Source: Anaerolineae bacterium
GTDB taxonomy: Bacteria; Chloroflexota; Anaerolineae; B4-G1; DUEL01
Assembly: GCA_029932895.1 (NCBI GenBank)
Contig: JAOZPF010000062.1
Coordinates: 1-12,509 of the forward strand
Reading direction: 5' to 3'
DNA length: 12,509 nt
Shown: positions 6,156 through 12,185 of the stretch, piece after piece
How positions within the stretch are numbered: the stretch's first letter is position 1
How the letters are laid out: each line of letters starts with the position of its first letter
Position numbers and translations under genes: made by a program
The notes under the pieces: generated by a model
The model's input: the letters and a program-made list of their open reading frames with translations, nothing else
What the model was told of the DNA's origin: nothing
Databases searched by the model: none

Positions 6156-6351
6156 ACTCAACCTCCCGCTCCACGATAGCCCCGTGGGGACAGGCCAGGC
6201 TACAGTAACCGCAGCCAGCGCACTGAGTCGGCTGCAGGATGGGGAGGCCGCCAGGCTGCTCCTGCACCAACGCCCTCTTCAGGCAAGCAAGTGCCGCCAG
6301 GCAACGCTCGCAGAGCGGACATCGCTCCCCGTCAACCTGCAACACCAGCAC
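6148..6351 (-). CDS. Small ferredoxin with two [4Fe-4S]-type cysteine sets (paralogue)
   Basis: This 67-residue protein starts at GTG 6351, with GGGAG 6 bases upstream and only 3 bases after the GroES-like stop. Cysteines 11, 14, 17 and 23 form the first set (C-x2-C-x2-C-x5-C), and 44, 47, 50 and 54 the second (CAGCGYCSLACP). The layout matches the next gene, but the sequences outside the cysteines differ a good deal, so any duplication is old. It presumably carries electrons, and the two ferredoxins could act in series or serve different partners. An alternative is that the two proteins form one heterodimeric carrier. Confidence 0.83.
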   Translation of the reverse strand: MLVLQVDGERCPLCERCLAALACLKRALVQEQPGGLPILQPTQCAGCGYCSLACPHGAIVEREVEYA

Positions 6352-6354
6352 GCC

Positions 6355-6630
6355 CTACTCCCGGATGCGTGCCAGGATGTCCGAATCCTCAATGATCAGA
6401 TAATGCACGCCGTTCAGCTTGATCTCGGTCCCGGTGTACTTGGGGAAGATGACCTTGTCACCAACCTCCAGATCGGTGCTCATCTCCTCCTCGTCACCGA
6501 CAGCCTCGACAACGCCCCGCTGGGGCTTTTCCTTTGCCGTGTCGGGCAGCACCAGCTTTCCACCGGCAAAAGTCTGCTCGTCCTCCAAGGGTCGGATCAG
6601 CACACGAGCTCCCAAAGGTTCGATCTCCAT
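6355..6630 (-). CDS. groES: GroES-like co-chaperonin (Cpn10)
   Basis: The 91-residue product matches the full length of Cpn10. It shows the opening LGARVLIRPLEDEQTFAGG (6-24), the mobile-loop region with GGKLVLP (23-29) that contacts GroEL, the GVVEAVGD turn (39-46), VGDKVIFPKYTGTEIKLNG (57-74) and the closing LIIEDSDILARI. It would cap a GroEL ring during protein folding. No groEL follows, which is unusual: the gene is embedded between a glutaredoxin and two ferredoxins. It may be the only groES of the genome placed apart from groEL, or a second copy devoted to this operon. AGGAGG lies about 7 bases before the ATG, so expression should be strong. Confidence 0.93.
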   Translation of the reverse strand: MEIEPLGARVLIRPLEDEQTFAGGKLVLPDTAKEKPQRGVVEAVGDEEEMSTDLEVGDKVIFPKYTGTEIKLNGVHYLIIEDSDILARIRE

Positions 6631-6648
6631 TTTGGTTCCTCCTAAAGT

Positions 6649-6924
6649 TTACTGGTATTGTTTCAACAGCCGCTCGATCTTGGGCTGGTCGAAACCGACC
6701 ACGATGTGACCACCGATGTCGATCACCGGCACGCCTTGCTGCCTGCTGCGCCGCACCATATCGCGGGCCGCGGCCTCGTCGCGCGAGACATCGACCTCGC
6801 GGAAGCGGATATCGCGCTGCCGGAAGTACATCTTGGCCGCCCGGCAGGCAGGGCAGGTCGGCGTAGTAAAGATAATGATCCGTCGTTTTTTCTTGCGTCG
6901 TTTTCCGTCTTGTCCTCTTGCCAT
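6649..6924 (-). CDS. Glutaredoxin-like (NrdH-type) protein
   Basis: This 91-residue thioredoxin-fold protein has the redox motif Cys24-Pro-Ala-Cys27 within IIIFTTPTCPACRAAK, the cis-proline segment QGVPVIDIGG (Pro66) and the substrate-side GFDQPKI. It would exchange disulfides in the cytoplasm, fed either by thioredoxin reductase, as NrdH is, or by a thiol. The CPAC motif differs from the CPYC of classical glutaredoxins. An eight-residue basic block (KRRKKKRR, 8-15) precedes the first strand and is unusual for the family. ATG 6924 follows GAGGAG with a short 3-base gap; the longer frame to 7086 runs inside the thioredoxin reductase gene and is rejected. The gene lies 22 bases after thioredoxin reductase. 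Confidence 0.9.
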   Translation of the reverse strand: MARGQDGKRRKKKRRIIIFTTPTCPACRAAKMYFRQRDIRFREVDVSRDEAAARDMVRRSRQQGVPVIDIGGHIVVGFDQPKIERLLKQYQ

Positions 6925-6946
6925 GTTCTCCTCACAGCAGTAAAGA

Positions 6947-7957
6947 TCAAGCGCTCTCGGCCTCGCGCCGCTCCAGGTCGGGGTACTCGCCGAGGAACTT
7001 TTCCGCCTCCATCGCGGCGATGGCGCCCGTGCCGGCCGCCACCACCACCTGGCGGTAGAGATAGTCCTGCACATCTCCCGACGCAAAGACCCCTGGCACG
7101 CTGGTGTGCTGGCGCTCGTCAGCCACGATGAACCCCCACTCGTTCACCTCCAACTGCCCTTTGAACAGATCGGTGGCAGGCTCCATCCCAACGTAGACGA
7201 AAACGCCGTCCGCTTCGACGACCGAGGTCTCGCCGGTCTTGACGTTGCGCACTCGCACGCCAGTCACCGTCTCGTCACCCAGGACCTCTTCTACCACGCT
7301 GTCCCACACGAACCGGACCTTGGGGTTGGCGAACGCTCGTTCCTGATAGATCTTGGTCGCCCGCAACTCATTGCGGCGGTGGACAAAGATGACCTCGTCG
7401 GCAAACTTGGTCAGCACCAGCCCCTCGTCGAGGGCGCTATCCCCTCCGCCGACCACGACCACTTTCTTGCCACGGTAAAAGAAACCGTCGCAGGTGGCGC
7501 AGGTCGAGACACCACGGCCAAAGAACTCGGATTCCCCCGGCACCCCCAGCATACGCGGCACTGCGCCAGTGGCGACAATCACCATCTTGGCCTGATACTG
7601 TTTGGAGTAGGTGGAAACAGTGAACGGCCTGGTGGAGAAATCCACCGCCGTCACCGTGTCCATCACCACCTCCGCCCCAAAACGCTCGGCCTGGGTCTGC
7701 ATCCGTTGCGCCAACTCCATCCCGCTGATCCCCTCGGGAAAACCGGGAAAGTTCTCGATCATCTCGGTGTTGGACATCTGCCCGCCGGGTGCGGAGCCGA
7801 GAAGCACCAGTGTCTTGAGCGCCGCGCGAGCGGCATAGATCGCCGCAGTCAACCCAGAAGGCCCACCGCCGATGATGACCAGATCATAGAGGGGAGCCTC
7901 CTCTTGTGCAGAAGGCTCCTCGCCCAAAGGTGTGATCGTCAAACCCATTCCGCTCAT
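6947..7957 (-). CDS. trxB: Thioredoxin reductase
   Basis: The 336-residue flavoenzyme moves electrons from NADPH through FAD to a CxxC pair and on to thioredoxins. The FAD motif is GGGPSG (30-35), the redox pair is Cys153-Ala-Thr-Cys156 (STCATCDGFFYRG), and the NAD(P) motif is GGGDSA (170-175). HRRNELRA (193-200) provides the arginines typical of NADPH binding, and FASGDVQD closes the FAD site. About 24 extra residues precede the usual start (MSGMGLTITPLGEEPSAQEEA); a second ATG at 7948 is possible. Downstream come glutaredoxin-like and, much later in the operon, thioredoxin genes, and upstream a disulfide oxidoreductase, all potential electron acceptors. Confidence 0.96.
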   Translation of the reverse strand: MSGMGLTITPLGEEPSAQEEAPLYDLVIIGGGPSGLTAAIYAARAALKTLVLLGSAPGGQMSNTEMIENFPGFPEGISGMELAQRMQTQAERFGAEVVMDTVTAVDFSTRPFTVSTYSKQYQAKMVIVATGAVPRMLGVPGESEFFGRGVSTCATCDGFFYRGKKVVVVGGGDSALDEGLVLTKFADEVIFVHRRNELRATKIYQERAFANPKVRFVWDSVVEEVLGDETVTGVRVRNVKTGETSVVEADGVFVYVGMEPATDLFKGQLEVNEWGFIVADERQHTSVPGVFASGDVQDYLYRQVVVAAGTGAIAAMEAEKFLGEYPDLERREAESA

Positions 7958-7967
7958 CCGCCCCCCC

Positions 7968-8621
7968 TTATGCCAGTGCCAGCGCTAGCGCTTCTCGGAG
8001 CTTGTCCATCACCATCGGCTCCGGCGCAGCACCCTCCAGGTGAACAACCTCGTTGATGACCGTGCGCGGCACTCCCATCACCTGGTACTTGTTCGATAGC
8101 CCAGGGAACTCGGTGGCCTCCACCATGTCCGAACGGATCATCGGGCTGGCGATAGCCATCTGGTGAGAGAGCATCACCGACCGCGGACAGTAGGGGCAGG
8201 TGGGCGTCACAAAGACCTGAATGTGCACCGGCGCGGTGATGGTCGCCAGGAACTCGAGCCCCTCGTTGCTTAGCTCAGCCTTGCCCCGCGACACAGAGAT
8301 AATGGTGTGCAGCAGGGAGGTGAACTCGTAACCGGAGGGGATGCCATAGAAGCGGACCCCGTAATCCTGCTCACCAAGGACAGCGATAGCCGGTATCTTG
8401 TCGATCCCCAGCTCTTGGGCCTTGGCACCGTCCTTGAGAAAATCATACATTTCGGTGGTGACCAGGTCGGAGAGCTCCCCCAACTCGTCCACCAACTGGT
8501 GAGTTTCGGCGCAGAAATCGCATTCGAACTCCTGGGTGAACATCACCAGCCGCACCGGGCCAGCCATATCCTTCAAGAACTCGACTACCTGCCCGCGAAT
8601 CTCGTCATTCAGCATTGCCAT
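7968..8621 (-). CDS. Protein disulfide oxidoreductase, two thioredoxin folds (PDO / glutaredoxin-like)
   Basis: The 217-residue protein has two thioredoxin-fold units. The first holds Cys34-Asp-Phe-Cys37 and a cis-proline at Pro77 (DKIPAIAVLG). The second holds Cys142-Pro-Tyr-Cys145 (FVTPTCPYC) and its cis-proline in MGVPRTVIN (182-190). This is the architecture of the PDO family best known from thermophilic archaea and bacteria, which forms, reduces or isomerises cytoplasmic disulfides with thioredoxin reductase as partner. That reductase gene follows 10 bases downstream, matching the known PDO system. Start ATG 8621 has AGGAGG about 10 bases upstream; a second ATG two codons later is possible. 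PDO is more frequent in thermophiles, which weakly hints at a warm habitat. Confidence 0.92.
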   Translation of the reverse strand: MAMLNDEIRGQVVEFLKDMAGPVRLVMFTQEFECDFCAETHQLVDELGELSDLVTTEMYDFLKDGAKAQELGIDKIPAIAVLGEQDYGVRFYGIPSGYEFTSLLHTIISVSRGKAELSNEGLEFLATITAPVHIQVFVTPTCPYCPRSVMLSHQMAIASPMIRSDMVEATEFPGLSNKYQVMGVPRTVINEVVHLEGAAPEPMVMDKLREALALALA

Positions 8622-8666
8622 TTTTCGTTAGCCTCCTCGAAAATATCCTTATTCCATCCTGCCCCG

Positions 8667-8936
8667 CTACGTTATACGGGACAAGGCCTTGATCAGCGCA
8701 TCCACCATTTCCTCGGGCGAATCATCGGAAGCCTGGATGCACTCGAAAGCAAAAGAGCGCATCAGGCGCAGGCTGGCCTTGTAAACAGCCGCGCGGATGG
8801 CGGTCAATTGCTGGAGGACCTCCTGGCAATCGCGGTCTTCCTCGATCATGCGCGCGACCCCCCGCGACTGGCCTTCGATACGCCGCAGCCGCCGCAACAG
8901 GTCCGCCTTCACCTCCGGGTCCTGAATTCCCGTCAT
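8667..8936 (-). CDS. CsoR/CstR family transcriptional repressor
   Basis: This 89-residue all-helical protein carries the family signature LLRRLRRIEGQSRGVARMIEEDRDC (13-37) followed by the long second helix. Cys37 and Cys66 lie 29 residues apart, the same spacing as the sensing cysteines of CsoR and CstR. The histidine that completes the copper site of CsoR, four residues before the second cysteine, is Phe62 here. This favours a CstR-like sensor that forms di- or polysulfide bridges over a copper sensor; that is inference from residues. I chose ATG 8936, which has GGAG 8 bases upstream; the longer frame reads through the promoter. It is the first gene of the operon and probably autoregulates it through the site across the transcription start. 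Confidence 0.9.
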   Translation of the reverse strand: MTGIQDPEVKADLLRRLRRIEGQSRGVARMIEEDRDCQEVLQQLTAIRAAVYKASLRLMRSFAFECIQASDDSPEEMVDALIKALSRIT

Positions 8937-8993
8937 CTTCTGATCTCCGGGATCTCCCGGCCTCCTGCAAGCCCACTCGAACAAACTCACCCA

Positions 8994-9010
8994 TATACCA
9001 TACAGGGGTA
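8994..9010. promoter_or_regulatory. Candidate CsoR/CstR-type operator
   Basis: TATACCATACAGGGGTA is an imperfect inverted repeat (TACC...GGTA arms) with a G/C tract and A/T flanks. That is the general pattern of CsoR-family operators. It covers the predicted transcription start (about 9005) directly downstream of the -10 box, so a bound repressor would block initiation. A second GGTA-x5-TACC arrangement overlaps the -10 box at 9007-9019. The sequence pattern is observed; binding is inferred. Confidence 0.5.
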
Positions 9011-9011
9011 G

Positions 9012-9040
9012 AGTATACCTCAAGGCTGCCAGTTTGTCAA
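9012..9040 (-). promoter_or_regulatory. Sigma-70 promoter of the redox operon
   Basis: On the minus strand TTGACA (9040-9035) and TATACT (9017-9012) are separated by exactly 17 bases. Transcription should begin near 9005, about 70 bases before the repressor ATG. Both boxes are at or one base from consensus, so the promoter should be strong when not repressed. Confidence 0.85.
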
Positions 9041-9091
9041 GAGATCCCGCTAAATGCTAAATTCGCCGCCGCGCGGTCGCCCCAAGCCCAC

Positions 9092-9120
9092 TTGCCCCCT
9101 GCCCCCACTCGCGGTACAAT
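9092..9120 (+). promoter_or_regulatory. Promoter of the NUDIX gene giving a near-leaderless transcript
   Basis: TTGCCC (9092-9097), a 17-base spacer and TACAAT (9115-9120) form a reasonable sigma-70 promoter. Its transcription start would fall at about 9127, only a few bases before ATG 9130. No Shine-Dalgarno sequence lies ahead of the ATG (CCGCCCACT), in contrast to nearly every other gene here. This agrees with a leaderless or near-leaderless mRNA. Confidence 0.55.
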
Positions 9121-9129
9121 CCGCCCACT

Positions 9130-10086
9130 ATGCCCAACCTCGACTACGTTCGCTGGCTGCGGGCCCGCGTGGGTCGCAGCAAGGTCATCCTGGTCTATGC
9201 CTCAGCTATCATCCCCGCCGGAGAGGGGCGCATCCTGCTCCAGCGCCGCTCCGACTTTGCCTGGTGGGGGCTGCCAGGAGGAGTCTTGGAGCGCGGAGAA
9301 GGATTGGAGGACTGCCTAGTACGCGAGGTCCGAGAGGAGACCGGCCTTCACGCCGTGCCCGAACGGTTGGTGGGCATCTATTCCTCCCCCGACTTTGACG
9401 TCACCTACCCCAACGGTGACCAGGTTCAGCAGTTCACTGCCTGCTTCACCTGCCGGGTCACCGGAGGCACTTTGCAACCTGATGGAGGGGAATGCCTGGA
9501 GTTGGCTCCCTTTGCCCCCAACCGGCTGCCGCAGGTCCCTTCCTGGTACCAGGCGATGATCGAGGATTTCACAGGCCCGGAAGAACCATCTTTCCGGCGC
9601 GGCCGGCCCGGCACGCCTACCTCGAACGACTACGCCCTGTGGCTGCGCCAGCGCGTGGGAACCGCCCCCCTCATCCTGACCGGTGCCGCCGCCTGCGTCT
9701 GGGACGATGAGGAACGGCTCCTGCTCGTCCGCCGCGCCGACAACGGACACTGGTCGCTGCCAGCCGGGATTATGGAGCTGGGCGAGCGCATCGACCGCAC
9801 AGCAGTGCGGGAGGTGCGAGAGGAGACAGGGCTGGATGTGAAACCGGAACGGCTGGTTGGAGTGTACACCGGCCCCGAGGTCTTCCACGTCTATCCCAAC
9901 GGAGACCAAGTCCACGTGGTGAGCGCCTGCTTCTCCTGCCACGTCAGCGGCGGGAGCCTGCACGCTGACGAGCGCGAGGTGCTGGACGCCCGCTTCTTCC
10001 CGCTGGACCGCCTCCCGCCCCTGTCCTCCCGCCATCGCATCCGCATCGACGACGCCAAAGCCAAGCCGGCATCGGCCCAGGGGTAG
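9130..10086 (+). CDS. Tandem-NUDIX hydrolase
   Basis: The 318-residue protein consists of two NUDIX domains in a row. Complete NUDIX boxes (G-x5-E-x7-REVREETGL) lie at residues 51-73 and 213-235, so both catalytic sites should bind metal. Each repeat begins with DY(V/A)xWLRxRVG (residues 5 and 167) and contains YPNGDQV and a CF(T/S)C segment, showing internal gene duplication. NUDIX enzymes cleave nucleoside diphosphates linked to another group, such as damaged nucleotides or sugar nucleotides. The substrate cannot be read from the sequence; resemblance of each half to ADP-ribose/mutator-type NUDIX proteins is general. The gene is divergent from the redox operon and sits 6 bases before a DUF401 gene. 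There is no ribosome binding site before the start, and the promoter places the start at the mRNA end. Confidence 0.92.
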   Translation: MPNLDYVRWLRARVGRSKVILVYASAIIPAGEGRILLQRRSDFAWWGLPGGVLERGEGLEDCLVREVREETGLHAVPERLVGIYSSPDFDVTYPNGDQVQQFTACFTCRVTGGTLQPDGGECLELAPFAPNRLPQVPSWYQAMIEDFTGPEEPSFRRGRPGTPTSNDYALWLRQRVGTAPLILTGAAACVWDDEERLLLVRRADNGHWSLPAGIMELGERIDRTAVREVREETGLDVKPERLVGVYTGPEVFHVYPNGDQVHVVSACFSCHVSGGSLHADEREVLDARFFPLDRLPPLSSRHRIRIDDAKAKPASAQG

Positions 10087-10092
10087 CAAGCG

Positions 10093-11301
10093 ATGGCCGA
10101 CCTGCTCAAGCTCCTGGCTGTCCTGGCCCTCATCGTCCTCCTCATCAACCGCGGCTGGAACCTGGGCCTGGTCCTCGGCCTGGCGTCGCTCCTGCTGGCG
10201 ATTCTCTTTGGTCACCCTCTGCGGGACCTGGGGCTGGATGCTTACCTCGCCGTGACCGACCGCCTCACCCTCCGCCTCACCGTCATCGTCGTGCTCATCC
10301 TCACCTTGAGCGAGATCCTGCAGCAGACGGCCCGGTTGGATGGAATGGTGCGCGCGCTGGAGCATATGATCCCCGATACCAGGATCGTCCTCGCCGTCGT
10401 GCCCGCCCTCATCGGCCTGCTGCCAATGACAGGCGGGGCGATGTTCTCAGCACCGATGGTGGGCCACATCGGGGAGCGGCTGAGGGCCAGCCCAGCCCGC
10501 AAGACCTTTGTCAACTACTGGTTCCGCCACGTCTGGGAGTATGTCTTTCCCCTCTACCCGTCGTTCCTGCTGGGCGCGACGCTCCTGGGCCTATCCGACC
10601 GGGAGGCCGTGACCATCCTCTGGCCCCTGGCTCTCGCCAGCGCGGTGGGCGGTGTGCTCTTTGGCCTGCTGGGCTTGAAGCCCCCTCCCCCCTCGGAGGG
10701 AGATTCCCCTGCCTACTCCAGCCTGCGCCAGCTCGGGTCGAGCGTGTGGCCAATCGCGCTGGTCCTGGCGTTGGCGATAGGGGTTGGCCTGGACCTGGTC
10801 ATCAGCCTGCTAGTGACCATCGCTCTCCTGGCCTGGGTCAACCGCATCGGGGTTCGCCAGTTCTGGGAGATCATGCGCCACCGCATCCGCTGGAGCACGG
10901 TCATCCTCATCCTGGGGGCAATGATCTTTCGGCGCGTGCTGGAGGAGACGGGGGCGGTGACGGCGGCCTCGCAGGTGTTGACGGCGATGCACGTCCCGCC
11001 GCTCGTCGCCATCTTTGCCGTGCCGTTCGGTTCCGGCCTGATGACCGGCATGGGGACCGCCGCCTATGCCATTGGATTCCCCATCATCCTGCCCCTGGCA
11101 AGCCACAGCCCCATCGGGCCGGGAATGGTGGCGTGGGTCTGGGCCGGCGGTTTCCTGGGCGTGATGATGTCGCCACTCCACCTCTGCCTGGCCCTGACGC
11201 GGGTCTACTTCCAGGCCGATTGGCCCGCAGCCTACCGGCGTATCCTGCCCGCCAGCCTGCTGACCGCCGCAGTAGCGTTGGCCCTGTTGCTCCTGTTATG
11301 A
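10093..11301 (+). CDS. DUF401 family membrane protein (putative transporter)
   Basis: This 402-residue integral membrane protein has about ten hydrophobic helices. It shows the DUF401 features LLPMTGGAMFSAPMV (109-123), NYWFRHVWEYVFPLYPS (141-157) and, in the second half, PFGSGLMTGMGTAAYAIGFP. The two glycine-rich re-entrant-like segments at corresponding places in each half suggest the inverted-repeat plan of ion transporter superfamily carriers, so anion or carboxylate transport is possible. No substrate is known for the family. Start ATG 10093 follows AGGGG about 9 bases upstream, which overlaps the NUDIX stop, so the genes form an operon. A proline- and acid-rich loop (KPPPPSEGDSP, near residue 200) separates the halves. 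Confidence 0.85.
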   Translation: MADLLKLLAVLALIVLLINRGWNLGLVLGLASLLLAILFGHPLRDLGLDAYLAVTDRLTLRLTVIVVLILTLSEILQQTARLDGMVRALEHMIPDTRIVLAVVPALIGLLPMTGGAMFSAPMVGHIGERLRASPARKTFVNYWFRHVWEYVFPLYPSFLLGATLLGLSDREAVTILWPLALASAVGGVLFGLLGLKPPPPSEGDSPAYSSLRQLGSSVWPIALVLALAIGVGLDLVISLLVTIALLAWVNRIGVRQFWEIMRHRIRWSTVILILGAMIFRRVLEETGAVTAASQVLTAMHVPPLVAIFAVPFGSGLMTGMGTAAYAIGFPIILPLASHSPIGPGMVAWVWAGGFLGVMMSPLHLCLALTRVYFQADWPAAYRRILPASLLTAAVALALLLLL

Positions 11302-11341
11302 TTCACACGACCAGCCAGAGGAGTGCATCAGGAGGAGAAAA

Positions 11342-12175
11342 ATGATCCAACCCTGCGACCTCGGCGGCTCCGGGCCCATCGTCCACCTGGCCCACGCCAA
11401 TGGGTTCCCGCCGGGCACGTATCGCCCGCTGGCGGACACCCTCTCCCATCGCTACCACGTCATCAGCCTGCCCTCACGCCCCCTGTGGCCGGGCAGCCAT
11501 CCCGAGAGCGCGCCCGACTGGCACCCTCTGACCGACGACCTGATCCGCGGGCTGGACGAACTGGGATTGCGCTCCATCCTCGGCATCGGTCACTCTATCG
11601 GCGGCGTGCTGACAATGTGGGCCGCCATCCGCCGCCCCGACCTCTTCCGGGCGGTCGTGCTTATCGACCCGGTCATTCTGCCGCCACCGTGGCTGTGGCT
11701 GATGCGGGTAATGCGGACCCTGGGCCTGCGCGAGCGCCAGCCCCTGGTTCAGACCGCCCTGCGCCGCCGCCGAACCTGGCGCAGCCGCGAGCGGTGCTAC
11801 CAGCTCTACCGCCGCAACCCCTTCTTTGCTGCCTGGCCCGACGAAAGCCTGCACGCCTATGTGGAGGCCGGAACGCGGGAGCGAGCCGACGGCAGCGTGG
11901 AACTGGTCTATCCTCCAGAGTGGGAAGCCCACATCTTTGCCACCACACCGACCGACGTGTGGCGAGCCGTGCCGCGGCTACAGACTCCCACGCTGGTCAT
12001 TCGTGGCGGGCGGTCCAACACCTTCCGCCCCACCAGCCAGGCGCTGATGCGGTACCTGGTCCCACGGGCGCGTTTCGTGGTCATCCCCGGTGCCGGTCAC
12101 CTGGTGCCGATGGAGCGCCCGGCAGAGACCGGGGAAACGGTGCGGGGGTTCTTCGCTGAGCTGGGAGAACAATAA
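11342..12175 (+). CDS. Alpha/beta hydrolase
   Basis: The 277-residue protein has the alpha/beta hydrolase nucleophile elbow GIGHSIGG with Ser85, an oxyanion-loop HANGFPPGTY (18-27), and the catalytic histidine His253 in GAGHLVPMERP. A basic cap insertion (RRRRTWRSRERCYQLYRR, 141-158) covers the middle. Asn226 (RGGRSNTF) occupies the position where many relatives have the catalytic aspartate, so either Asp109 after strand 6 (VLIDP) serves or activity is altered. The reaction is not predictable; esters, lactones or haloalkanes are all possible. GGAGG ends 6 bases before ATG 11342. It follows the DUF401 gene by 40 bases and probably shares its transcript. Confidence 0.88.
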   Translation: MIQPCDLGGSGPIVHLAHANGFPPGTYRPLADTLSHRYHVISLPSRPLWPGSHPESAPDWHPLTDDLIRGLDELGLRSILGIGHSIGGVLTMWAAIRRPDLFRAVVLIDPVILPPPWLWLMRVMRTLGLRERQPLVQTALRRRRTWRSRERCYQLYRRNPFFAAWPDESLHAYVEAGTRERADGSVELVYPPEWEAHIFATTPTDVWRAVPRLQTPTLVIRGGRSNTFRPTSQALMRYLVPRARFVVIPGAGHLVPMERPAETGETVRGFFAELGEQ

Positions 12176-12185
12176 AGTCGGCGCG

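Noticed and set aside
8937..9023. Longer N-terminus for the CsoR-like repressor
   Set aside because: It would be translated from sequence containing the promoter -10 box and the start site, and CsoR proteins begin near the inner ATG at 8936.
9316..10365. 349-residue minus-strand frame opposite the NUDIX gene
   Set aside because: Gln/Glu/His-rich antisense translation with its duplication mirrored from the NUDIX repeats; no start signal and no recognisable domain.
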